This document shows, piece by piece, positions 32,969-43,134 of a stretch of 64,000 nucleotides of DNA (the first letter of the stretch is position 1; each line of letters starts with the position of its first letter). This stretch comes from Ephemerocybe angulata (taxonomy: Eukaryota; Basidiomycota; Agaricomycetes; Agaricales; Psathyrellaceae): contig JAACJK010000167.1 of assembly GCA_013368325.1 (NCBI GenBank), positions 310,001 through 374,000 on the forward strand. The letters are read 5' to 3'. A program made the translations under genes and the position numbers. Below the pieces are notes generated by a model. The model saw nothing but the letters and a program-made list of their open reading frames with translations. It did no database searches and was not told the DNA's origin.

Positions 32969-35879
32969 ATGAATAGACCCCCGGCAGTTGCTATTGACTT
33001 TGGCACGCCCGATTCACCCAACTCTTCTTCTTTCGAATTCGAGGAAGTCGGGTACCCCGACCCATACCACCAGCACCAGCACCAATACGATCCAGAATCC
33101 TACGGAGGCAGGGCCAACGAAGAGACTCTCCCTCTGCATTATATGTCGGAAGAAAAGGCGAGGAGGAGGGTGAGGGCGGGCGCGGCGGCGGGGAATGGGA
33201 GTGATTTTGACGGCGGGGCGGCGGTGTCCGGGAATGAGAAGGAGCAGTTTGAGTACCAGGAGTACGACGATGCTGGAAAGGACGTGTATAACAAGCCCAA
33301 GCCGTATAATGGGCAGCGGATAAGCAGCGGGCGAGGACCGTCGCAGCCCTTGCCCCCGCCCACCACCATCGTGAGCTCCATTCATCTCTACCATTCTCCT
33401 ACACGAACTCACTGTACTATGTAGACTGAGTTCCTTCTCCAGAACACCGAAGTCATCGTCCCCGTCGTCTACACCCTCCTTTCATGTTGGACCCGCTTCC
33501 ACCGCATCGGCGCCTCCAACACCGTCGTCTGGGACGAAGCCCACTTTGGCAAGTTTGGCTCGCACTACCTCAAGCGCGAGTTCTACTTCGACGTGCACCC
33601 GCCGCTTGGGAAGATGCTGGTGGGCCTCGCGGGGCTGCTGTCCGGCTACGACGGCAGCTTCGAGTTCAAGTCTGGGGAGGTGTACCCCGATACGGTGCCC
33701 TATGTCGCGATGCGGGTCATGTTGGCGACGTTTGGAGTGCTTATGGTGCCTTTGGCGTGGTTTACTTCTGTCGAACTTGGTATGAGCCAGTGGGCGTGCC
33801 ATTTGACAACGTTGATGGTCTTGCTCGGTGAGTTTGCCGCCGACGCTTTCGCTTGTTGGTGTTGCTCATAGATATCGCTATAGATGTCGGCTGGCTATGC
33901 ATCTCTCGTTTTATTCTATTGGACTCTATGCTCCTCTTCTTCACGTTCCTTACCGTTTTCTGTTTAACACGATTCCATAACGAGCAATTTGAGTGAGTCT
34001 CGTCCTTACGCCGCTCTCTTGCAATGCTGACCATACTGTAGGCCTTTCTCCATCGACTGGTGGGTGTGGCTCTTCTTCACCGGAATCTCTATCGGCTGCG
34101 TTACTAGGTTCGTGCTATTTGCTCATCTTCGTCGTCGAGAAACTGCGATTGACCATCATGCTACAGCGTGAAGATGATCGGTCTCTTCGTAACGGCACTG
34201 GTTGGCGTCTACACTGTCGAAGACCTCTGGGACAAGTTCGGTGACACTCGACTAACTGTGCGCCAGCAGTTCAATCACTGGGCGGCTCGTGTTGTCTGCC
34301 TCATCGTCGTCCCCGTCCTCGTCTTCATGGCCTCGTTCAAGATTCACTTCTTGATTCTGAACCACTCCGGACCTGGTGACTCGCAGATGAGCTCTCTCTT
34401 CCAGGCGAACCTTGAAGGAAACGATTTCTACAAGAACCCTCTCGGTATGACATCTGTTGGCTGCCTGACTTCTTCGTCCTAACCTCGTGTCATAGACGTC
34501 GCATTCGGCTCACGCGTCACGCTCAAGAACATGGGCTGGGGAGGTGGACTCCTGCACTCTCACGTCCAGACATACCCGGTCGGCTCGAACCAACAACAAG
34601 TGACATGCTACCACTACAAGGATAACAACAACGAATGGAACATCCTCCCCGCATGGAACGACAAGCAGCATGACCCCGAAGGCCCACTTCGATACCTCAA
34701 GGACGGCGATATCATTCGTCTCTCGCACGTCCCCACTGGCCGAAACCTCCACTCGCACACCGTCACTGCACCCGTGTCCAAGCTCAACTACGAGGTGTCT
34801 GGATACGGGAACCTCACAGTTGGAGATAACCACGATTATTGGCAGGTCGAGATTGTGGATGATACGAAGAGGGGCAGTGTTGGGCAGGTCCATAGTCTGA
34901 CTACGCGTATGAGGTTTAAGCATGTGGCGCTGGGGTGCTACTTGCGCGCTGCGAACGCTGTGTTGCCGCAGTGGGGCTTCAAGCAGATCGAGGTCAGCTG
35001 TGATAAGGAGAATAACAGGAAGGATGCGCACACGTACTGGAACGTGGAGAGTCACTGGAACGATCGACGTGAGTAGTGTTCTCTCTCCCGTGCTGCCTTT
35101 TACTGACCGAGATCTCGCAGTCCCCGCTGGCGACATGAAGCTATACAAGTCGCCCTTCCTGCGCGACTTCTGGCATCTGAACGTCGCGATGATGACGTCG
35201 AACAACGCGCTCATCCCTGATCCGGACAAGGAGGATATCTTGGCCTCGAAGCCGTTCGACTGGCCTTTCCTCCATCTCGGTCTGAGGATGTGTGGGTGGG
35301 GCGATAACCAGATCAAGTACTACCTCATGGGTACCCCTGTGGTTTGGTGGGGCAGCACGATCAGTCTGGGTGTTGCGCTTTTGACGTTCGCTGTGTACAT
35401 TCTGCGCTGGCAGAGGAAGTATAATGATATGGATGCTCGTGAGTGCGCCTTTCTATCGTGATAGGCTTCGCTAATGGATTGCGTAGGTGAATGGGACCAC
35501 TTCCTATACGTGGGCAAGATCGCGTTCTTCGGATGGGCGTTCCACTATGTACCGTTCCTCATCATGGGCCGTGTCACGTACCTGCACCATTACCTCCCGA
35601 CGTTGTACTTCGCCGTGCTCATGTTCGGGCACGTCCTGGACCACTTCATTTTTTCGTCGCGCCGCTTCTCGGCAAGGACGAAGGCGATCGTGTTTGGGGT
35701 CCTCGTGTCGATCCTTGTTGCGACGTTCTGGTGGTTTAGTGGTGTTGCGTTTGGGATTGATGGGCCTGTGAATGAGCATTGGGGTTTGAAGTGGCGAGAG
35801 GTGCGTACTTGGCAGTTGTGACTTGGGGATGGTTTTGCTGACTTGTGTTTGGTTGTAGACGTGGAATATCTATAACTGA
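32969..35879 (+). CDS. PMT2: Dolichyl-phosphate-mannose-protein mannosyltransferase (PMT2-type)
   Basis: Nine exons (32969-33370, 33425-33827, 33884-33992, 34042-34107, 34167-34444, 34496-35068, 35121-35438, 35487-35800, 35859-35879) give 827 residues. A hydrophilic cytosolic N-terminus of about 140 residues precedes the first membrane helix. VVWDEAHFGKFGSHYLKR near 170 carries the catalytic Asp-Glu, and FYFDVHPPLGKMLVGL is the next PMT signature. Residues about 422-600 form the lumenal MIR repeats (LLHSHVQTYP, ILRLSHVPTGRNLHSH-type, HVALGCYL). The C-terminal block has FDWPFLHLGLRMCGW, YYLMGTPVVWWG, then four helices including YLHHYLPTLYF. It transfers mannose from Dol-P-Man to Ser/Thr in the ER. 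The PMT2 subfamily is inferred from the NNALIPDPDKEDIL and HFGKFGSHY wording. The last exon encodes only seven codons including the stop. Confidence 0.92.
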
Positions 35880-37065
35880 GGGATAGATAGGTGGGATGGG
35901 TAATTTATGAGACGAGCTTGGAGGCTTTGTATCGATTGGCTAGCTAATTCAAGGTGTTCGTGCCTTCGTTGGATCTGGCGTTTCTGGGGAGTCTGGGACT
36001 GCTCTGCCTGATTGAGGATAGGGGGGCCTGCCTAACACTCGGGTTCCATTTAGATCGATTCGTGCCAAAATTCGGAGGTGGGCACCTCATGTTTTGTGCT
36101 CGTTTGCGAATTTGCGTTCCAGGCACCACGTCTATCGCACGGGTTCAGGCAAAGACGCAAAGGTGCTTGCGAACGGGGTGAGTAGTTGCGAAGTTCCTGA
36201 TTCCTACCAAGGCTCAGCAACTCAGGCTGAATGTACTTATTGGAGGCAGAATGACGGTGGGATATCCACATGCGACAGGGAAAGACGACAGAAAGCGTCT
36301 GGGGTTTCTGTTGATCCATACTCAAAGGATTCAGAATGAACGTGAATGAGGCCAATCAGCGGAGCACCAGTCTCACAACAGAAATGAGTGGTGATGTTTG
36401 TGAGAGCGGGCTTAGTTGAACCTAGAGACGTTTCCGTGAAAGAGCGTGAAAGCGAAGAGAATGTATTCGGATAAAGCGCTGGAAGCTGAGCTGATATGCG
36501 CACCCGAGCAGTTTCGGGGTTGTCCAAAAGAAGGTGAGAACAGCAAGAGAACAGATAGTCTCGTGAACCAGACTCTAGTATGAGAAGAAAAAGTCGTTCT
36601 CAGAGACAACCCGTGGACGCCAGCACGCCGCCTCAGCAGTATCACGTATTCCGAGGTCGAAACAAGATCTCGTTCGGCGAACTCCTCCATTACCTCTACA
36701 TCAACCAAACATCAACTACGACGGGCGACTCTAGAAGAGCGACTACGATGAAGAAGACCTTTGTGGGGCAATTCAAAATAACTTGGCTCGATCTACACTT
36801 CAGTACCGATGGTGAGTGGGTACCGGCGGGGCATCACTTACTTTGGTAAACCTGAACGGGGAGAGCATGTGGAGAGCTATTTGTTCAGCTCCAATCCTCA
36901 ACAAATATCAAATTGGGCAAAGTAGGTCAGATCCACCATCAACCCACCACCTACCCACCACCTTCACCGACTCGTACTTACACGGGGAACATCGAACAAA
37001 CCTTTGTGTGTATCGCCAATTGCTGTCTATTCAGCCATCTAATCCAATACCGCAGATTTGCCAAA
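35880..37065. other. Interval between PMT and the F-box gene
   Basis: 1.2 kb. A plus-strand frame at 36580-36849 has mildly protein-like content but no recognised motif and could be a relic. Otherwise I see nothing. Confidence 0.4.
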
Positions 37066-38822
37066 ATGTCACCCACAGCTGCGTTGGCCGCGTTGCCTGT
37101 GGAGTTACTGTCTCTGATAGTACAAGAGCTCGAACTTGAAGATCTTTTGAACTCTAGGGTGGTAGGCCTTCCTCAAACCTGCGTTATGACTTCGGAATAA
37201 CCGCCGGCTTAGGTATGCAAGTCAATGTATGTCGCAAGTCAATCTCGTCAGGTCTGGAGTTCCTTCATACGAACAAATCTTGGAACAACCATTCCACCTC
37301 CATTCTTTCTTCCCAAGCCAATCCAGGAGTGCTCGCAAGCAGAGCTAGAGTCTTCAATAAGACGCTTGGATGCAGATTGGGACCTGAAAATACCCCTCCA
37401 GATGAACAAAATTCCTATAGTGAAGGAGGAACCAACGAGGGATCGACTCCTTGGTACTTCCTTCTGTGTGGTCCCAGGTGGCCAATTTGTCCTGGCAGGC
37501 CTACTCGATGGGTCGGTACGTACCGTCGATCTCTCCGGCGGCTTGGTATCGACTTCCAACGTCCGAGCCAGCCTATTGATTCCTCCTCCTGCCACTCCCC
37601 CTGTAATTGCTCGTGTGGTCCAAGTGCGGCTCGCTATGGACTATATCCCCGAGGAGGCATTGGGTGAAACAAGCCGAGAATCTTGTTATTTGTCACAATT
37701 CAACCTTGCTACCGTAGTGTGCACAACTGGGGACGAATCGACAAGCTCTCGCGTAGATGTCTGGCGTCTTCTCCTTTCTCGACCAGAGACCGATGGCACT
37801 TCTGGAGGCCATGTAATCAAAGTAGGCGAACACCTATGCTCATACATGGAGTCGCCCACAGACTGCCTCCGTGGTCTTAGCCTGTACGGGAACATCATTG
37901 CTTATAGCATGGAGTCCCCACCAACAGATTGCATCGTCATCGTTGACTGGCATGTCGCTGATGCAAAGAAGGAAGACGACGAACTACTACGTTGGTACAT
38001 ACCCAATAGCCCTATCAAGGTTTGTCTCTACTCATCCCGATGGACTATAACATTTCTGATATGCTTTGCATGCAGCTGCAGACTATTCATCTTCTCCCCG
38101 GTGATCGTATTTTCGTTGAATATAACATGGCTTTAGAGACCCTTGCCGCTGTCTACAACTGGCGATTATATTGTCCAACTTCAACCCTTCCTCCTTCCCG
38201 CCAAAACCTCAAACAGATCCCAATCCCCTGGTCCCAGAGCCTGAGCAGCGGCGACATCTTGGGCTTTGCAATATCTCATCCCGTCATCATGAATGATACC
38301 ATCCGACTTGTAGTCCCAACAAGCGAAGCCCTCTACTCCCTGGCAATCCCGATGGATGACCATGACCTGGAGGCCATCCAATTCGAAGAAATCCTGGCTA
38401 CAATCAGCGCGGATCAGTGCAGACAGTCGTTCGGAAACCGCCGCGCGGTAGGAATTGACCATACTTCGGATGGCATTGATATCTTCACTGCTCAATACCG
38501 CTTCAAGGAGGACGGTATCTCCAAGAATGGATACCGACCGACGTGCCAAAGGCACCCGTATTCATCTGACCCGAGAGAGACTATCCCACCGTATCTATTG
38601 TTTGACCAGTTCAGCAACCGCATCATCCAAATTGACGAATATGCCTCGTATGTTGTCACCCTTTCCAGCCACGCCTCCCATTCCATAAACCCTAAGGGCA
38701 GCACGGAGACGGACACGACGAACCTCAGGTCTGAAGTCACTGCGGAGACGGAGAGTGGCGAATCTGGGCACGTGGAAGGTGCTGCCATAGCTGGGTACGA
38801 GCAGGAGGTGGCAGGTAGGTAG
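37066..38822 (+). CDS. F-box protein with long C-terminal beta-rich region
   Basis: Three exons (37066-37161, 37213-38019, 38076-38822) give 549 residues. The first exon is an F-box start: ALAALPVELLSLIVQELELEDLLNSR, continued after the intron by VCKSMYVASQSRQVWSSFIR. This is the helix pattern that binds Skp1. The remaining roughly 480 residues resemble the propeller-like C-terminal regions of basidiomycete F-box proteins (VLAGLLDGSVRTVDLSGG, RVDVWRLLL, GNIIAYSM, DCIVIVDWHVA), but I see no clear WD signature. It is likely a substrate receptor of an SCF ubiquitin ligase with an unknown substrate. The first donor could also be three bases earlier. The final residues are Thr/Ser/Glu-rich and disordered. 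Confidence 0.8.
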
Positions 38823-39302
38823 ATGATGGCATCCTACCCGGGGAAGAGGACGAGGAACGACGAAGAGGCGAGTGATGAGGATGAAGACGAGGATGTTAGT
38901 CTCCTTCGGCTTGTAGATAGAGTGCTGTATGATAATGTTATGGTGACCATTCCTCTGGGCACATCCGTCACTAGTAATACAGCATTTCTTTTTTATATTT
39001 CCCCCCCCCGGTGGGCGAGCAAGCAGAATAATTGGGCTGTAGCTGGTATCGAGCCTACAATTTAAAGGACGCGGGCGAGACAATTTATCCAAACTTAAAC
39101 CATGCCTGATGTGAATATGGAACAAGCAAGAGATAGTAGAGCCGAGTCGATGCTGAAGACAGGGCATGGAGAATGGCAATGGCCCGGGACTACGAGGTCC
39201 TCCAATAAGTGAAGAGAGGCGGGCTTGAATCTCACTCAGGAGTCAGGCCGAGTCAGGCGCACTCTGGTTCATCCTTGTAAACATTGGGAATCGGTGCAAA
39301 AA
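38823..39302. other. Interval between F-box gene and tRNA-Pro
   Basis: Includes an acidic-coding look-alike directly after the F-box stop (EEASDEDEDEDVSLLRLVDR at 38865) that could belong to an alternatively spliced 3' end of that gene. A run of C residues lies near 39001. No separate gene is supported. Confidence 0.4.
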
Positions 39303-39393
39303 GGGCCTGAAGGGGAATTGAACCCCTGACCTCCTCGAATTACGTAAGCGTCAAGCGCCCAAACGAGGAATCATGCGACTAGACCATCAGGCC
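39303..39393 (-). tRNA. tRNA-Pro (UGG) with an anticodon-loop intron
   Basis: On the minus strand a cloverleaf folds with acceptor stem GGCCTGA pairing TCAGGCC, a D-arm beginning TGGTCTAGTCG, and anticodon stem CCTCG/CGAGG. The anticodon loop begins TTTGGG, giving anticodon TGG. The T-arm is CAGGGGTTCAATTCCCCTT. About 19 nt beginning CGCTTGACG lie between loop positions 37 and 38, the canonical eukaryotic tRNA intron site. Without it the tRNA is 72 nt. The discriminator is C and no CCA is encoded, as expected in eukaryotes. Confidence 0.88.
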
Positions 39394-40543
39394 GATAGGG
39401 GTCAGGGGAAGGAGGAAACCAAAACGTGCCCCACAATCCACCCAGTGCAGGGAAACCGATATTGTTTCTTCGCAGTGGAAGGCGGGCATCCAGCCTTGAC
39501 TGGTCGGTCTACTGAAGCTCATCGCTGGATCTGCTTCAGCTTTGTTGCCTGCCCTCCCCAGTCCGATCCACGCTTGGATTTGTTCCACGGATCTAGCAGA
39601 GCTCAGTCTGATTCGCCCGTAAAATAGGTGAAAAGGCAGCTCAGTTGATTCTCTCCTCCGCTAACTCACTCAAATGCCTGGATCTAGCCACTGGGCTGCC
39701 TTGAATCGGCTCAACGCTGGTGCCACATCGTGCTCTCTCCAGCGCCCGAGTTTGCCTCTGATCAATTTAGGCGCCCGTTGGCCATTAGCGGTCGTGCGTG
39801 ACCCTGGCCCATCCCGATGCAAGCTCGGGCCTCCGACCCAGTGCCAGGAGCACAACTACACATTTTATAAGCCTACTTACACCTACGAAGTTCGGATCCA
39901 GCTTAGGGCTTGGAAAAAACTGAGCTCTCGTAGATTATTTCCGATGTTCTCTCCACAGGATGTCTCCTACACTGTGACCTGTTTCCCGCTTGAGGGTTTT
40001 GCTCGTGAGTATAGCAGGACTCACACCCAAATTTTCTCCCATTATGTCTGGACACTCTCCGGTTCCTCTCAATAGCCTTCCAGTTGGGATCTAGACTACC
40101 CTGGAGATGACTCACACACAGGTAGATCACTCATCGATTTCTCTGTCTCTTCTCGCAAGCCATGTTTTTTTTTTACCTTTAAAATGGCGGTACTGAAAAG
40201 CGGATGTCGCGCAATTATTGCAGGCAGCTATGGAGAAAGGAAGAAATGCCAAATCCATACCGTGCTCCAGGATGCTCAGCCTTTCAGTCTTTTGGGTTTC
40301 GACTTGCAGTCTTGTAAGCAAAAAGGAACCCCCAGTTACATAGGCTGAAGACCACCGTGAGGCCGTCATCTTCATATGTATTAATCTCCTACCATGCTGA
40401 TATCCCAAAGGCTATCGCCCAGGCTTTGAGGCACTGCAGAGCTGCGGGCCTGCGGCAGCAGAGGCATCAATTGTTGTAATCAGCCCCTATTTAAGATGCA
40501 TGGCGTCATCATCTTATCCCTTTCAACCCATCCACATACCACC
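39394..40543. other. Interval between tRNA-Pro and the small unknown gene
   Basis: 1.15 kb with no recognisable gene apart from the TATA-like box near its right end. Confidence 0.5.
40488..40495 (+). promoter_or_regulatory. TATA-like box (TATTTAAG)
   Basis: TATTTAAG lies about 50 bp upstream of the ATG at 40544, a reasonable fungal core-promoter position. This is pattern evidence only. Confidence 0.35.
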
Positions 40544-41075
40544 ATGGCCCCATCCGAGTTCTACGTTCGTCTGCAGAAAGGTACGCCTCCCCCTACCAGT
40601 CATCTCCCCACTTCTCCAGATGAGAACCCAGATTAGATGATGATACTAATCGCAGCTTTGCATGATCACAGGCATCGTCGGTGGCTTCGCACCCCCGACC
40701 CCTGACGCCGTCTACAGCGTCTCCAAGTCCAACGACCAAGGCCACCTGCTCGTCTCTGCGGCCGTGCGCCCCGAGGGCACCCCCGAGGTGCAGAACGCCG
40801 CCCCCAAACAGCTCAATCACGACGACGACACCGGCAAGCTCGTTGGCGAGCTCGAATCGATCCTCAAAGAGATCCCCACTGAGCAGCCTCCCGGCAGCGA
40901 GGACATCTACGGCCTGAACACCGGCATTGCATGGGGCAGCAGCGATCTGGAGTGGGCCAATGGCGGCCCTGCGGGATGCAGCGGCGGAACGAGCACTGTG
41001 AAGGCTACCGAGGAGGACAAGAAGAAGTTCAAGCGCGCGGTGGAAATCGTGGAGCAGCTCGTTAACAAGGCTTAA
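40544..41075 (+). CDS. Small conserved-looking fungal protein, function unknown
   Basis: Two exons (40544-40580, 40672-41075) give 146 residues. It starts MAPSEFYVRLQK, then GIVGGFAPPTPDAVYSV. A hydrophilic middle with an acidic helix (DDTGKLVGELESILKEIP) is followed by a Gly-rich stretch (ANGGPAGCSGGTSTVK) and a lysine-rich C-terminal helix ending VEIVEQLVNKA. I do not recognise a named domain. Strong codon bias, a clean splice junction in phase and an in-context ATG (ACCATGG) argue that it is expressed. It converges with the Cdc20 gene, with only about 57 nt between stop codons. Confidence 0.72.
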
Positions 41076-41132
41076 CTTAAACCAGAACTGTATCATAATG
41101 TACCCTATGGACGGACGAATGGACTAACTACC

Positions 41133-43004
41133 CTAACGAATGCTGAGAATGCCCTCCTTTGTCGGATTAATACGACCTCCTCCCAGATCCTCGACGCTGT
41201 TCAGATCCTTCTTCTTGATCTTCTTCTTGGTGAGCTGCTCGGATTGCAGGTCCCAGATCCTCCAAAACTTGAGATTCTCGTCCCCAGCACCGGTGCACAC
41301 GACATCCCCTGCAGGTCCGACGCAGCTGAACAGCACTCGCGAGTCATGCGCGTCCCGGATCTCAGCAACCCGCTCCATACTGGGATACGCGTGAAGCATA
41401 ATCGAGTTGGTTGGATATCCGTGTGTTGTCAAGATCTCCTTGCGATGAGGGGCCCACTGGATCGATGTGATCTGAGAGGGTGTGCGGAGGGTATGGAGTC
41501 GCGCACCGGTGGTGCTGTTCCAGACATGGATCGTCGCGTCGTTCGTGCCTCCTCCTGTGGCAAGCAGCGATGGCTGCCATGGACACCACGCAACGGCCTT
41601 GACTGCCGCCGTATGGTTGCGCTTTGTCCATTTAGCACTCCCTCGTGCCCCTTCCCCGACATCTCCCACTCGTCCGTCCCAGATATTGACGACGTTGTCG
41701 TTGCCTCCGCTAGCAAGAAGCTCCCCATCGCTCCTCCATTTGAGACCGCAAACCTCCCCGGTGTGGCCTAAGAGTTCCATAACCTTGTGCCTTGGCACTC
41801 GAACATCGTGGTGCCAGATGCTACCATCCCCACAGCCAGAGCTCAGCAGGTGCTGGTGCCACGAGAGCGTTGCAATCTGCCCTGTATGCCCCGCCATCGT
41901 CCTCAACTTCTGCCCCGTCTCCACATCCCACAACTCCACCTCTCCAGTCCCATGCCCCACCCCGAGGAACGCGCCGTCGTTCGAAAAGTCCACACTGCTC
42001 ACATACGATCCCTCCGGGGCCTCGCCCAGCTGAATGACCGTCCCCGTGTCCGCCTTCCAGATGTATGTCGCCGCCTCCAGCGCAACTGCAACCGCATTCT
42101 GGCAACTCCAGCTCAGGAGGTTGAGGTAGAAGTCGTCCACCATCCCAGGGGCATCCAGCACGCGCTCCGGCTGTGTCGGGATTTTCCTGCTCTTGTTCGT
42201 GGTCGCGCCTGTGCTCGTCGCGACGGCCCCAGGCCTCTGCGCGTACAGCGGCTTGGCAAACTCGCGCTGCTGGGTGAGGAGGGTGTCGGCGGAGCTGCTG
42301 GACGCGGCGGGCGGCGGCTCGTGGTATCCGAGGATGCGGCGGTTGAGGGGCATGCCCGTGGCCGCGATGAGGCGCGCGGTGTGCCCTGGGGAAGAGTTCT
42401 CGGGGTTGAGCGACATCTGCTCGAGTGTGGATGCGACGGCGCCGATATCTGTGTTCGTTTCTTTCTGTGTGATGAACCGGTCGCGGTGGTCTGCTGCTGC
42501 CCTGTTCTGCTCGCCCAACACGCCGATCTCGTTAGCATACACGTGCCTGCCGCGTGCACAAGGACGACGAGGAGGACGACTCACGACTGCAGGGGTGGAT
42601 TTGGATCGCTTGATTTCAGCCTTGGGTGGTGGCACGTAGTCGTTGGTGACCACGTCCAGCCTGCTCTCGACGCCTCCCTTTCGAATGACACCGCTGCTCG
42701 CCTGGCGCTGGAAGCTCTCGGACGTCGGCACGCCCCCGATAGTGGTTCTCTTGACGGGCGACGCGGGGCGCGACTTGGCTGACTTGGCGGATGGAAGTTG
42801 GGAGGAAGAGATGAATGGGTTGGTGATGTCAAAGGGCCCGGAGGAAGCTTTGTGAGAAGAACCCGCGCGCACGGACACCTTTTTCGTCGGCGACGTCCCG
42901 GTCTTCATCGCCATGTTGTTCATCGCTGCCACCAGTGCAGGCGTCCGGGGCGTCTGCACCTCTGACCGCGTGCGGTGGCGGGAGGGCGTCCGAGGGTTCA
43001 TCAT
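41133..43004 (-). CDS. CDC20: Cdc20-type APC/C activator (WD40)
   Basis: The N-terminal third is basic and disordered (TPSRHRTRSEVQTPRTP). DHRDRFITQKE at the C-box/entry position precedes seven WD40 blades, with YLNLLSWSCQNAVAVALE, VDFSNDGAFLGVGHGTGEVELWDV, LASGGNDNVVNIWD and WCPWQPSLLATGGGTND. The C-terminus ILSIR is the IR tail that docks on the anaphase-promoting complex. It activates APC/C at metaphase-anaphase. The frame is open throughout (623 codons), but 42507-42584 is almost certainly a 78-nt in-phase intron: donor GTGAGT, branch site TGCTAAC, acceptor GAGCAG, and its 26 codons (Arg/Pro-rich) do not look conserved. The likely product is 597 residues, from exons 43004-42585 and 42506-41133. 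Confidence 0.92.
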   Translation of the reverse strand: MMNPRTPSRHRTRSEVQTPRTPALVAAMNNMAMKTGTSPTKKVSVRAGSSHKASSGPFDITNPFISSSQLPSAKSAKSRPASPVKRTTIGGVPTSESFQRQASSGVIRKGGVESRLDVVTNDYVPPPKAEIKRSKSTPAVVSRPPRRPCARGRHVYANEIGVLGEQNRAAADHRDRFITQKETNTDIGAVASTLEQMSLNPENSSPGHTARLIAATGMPLNRRILGYHEPPPAASSSSADTLLTQQREFAKPLYAQRPGAVATSTGATTNKSRKIPTQPERVLDAPGMVDDFYLNLLSWSCQNAVAVALEAATYIWKADTGTVIQLGEAPEGSYVSSVDFSNDGAFLGVGHGTGEVELWDVETGQKLRTMAGHTGQIATLSWHQHLLSSGCGDGSIWHHDVRVPRHKVMELLGHTGEVCGLKWRSDGELLASGGNDNVVNIWDGRVGDVGEGARGSAKWTKRNHTAAVKAVAWCPWQPSLLATGGGTNDATIHVWNSTTGARLHTLRTPSQITSIQWAPHRKEILTTHGYPTNSIMLHAYPSMERVAEIRDAHDSRVLFSCVGPAGDVVCTGAGDENLKFWRIWDLQSEQLTKKKIKKKDLNSVEDLGGGRINPTKEGILSIR

Positions 43005-43134
43005 GACTGGTGGGGAGCAGCCTGTAGGCCAACTGCAGGCTCGCGTCCGCTTTCAACCAAGTAGAACATCACATGTTCGTGCACGCGACAGTCACATGTT
43101 CTCAAATTTCCCTAAATTACACAACTCGTCTACT

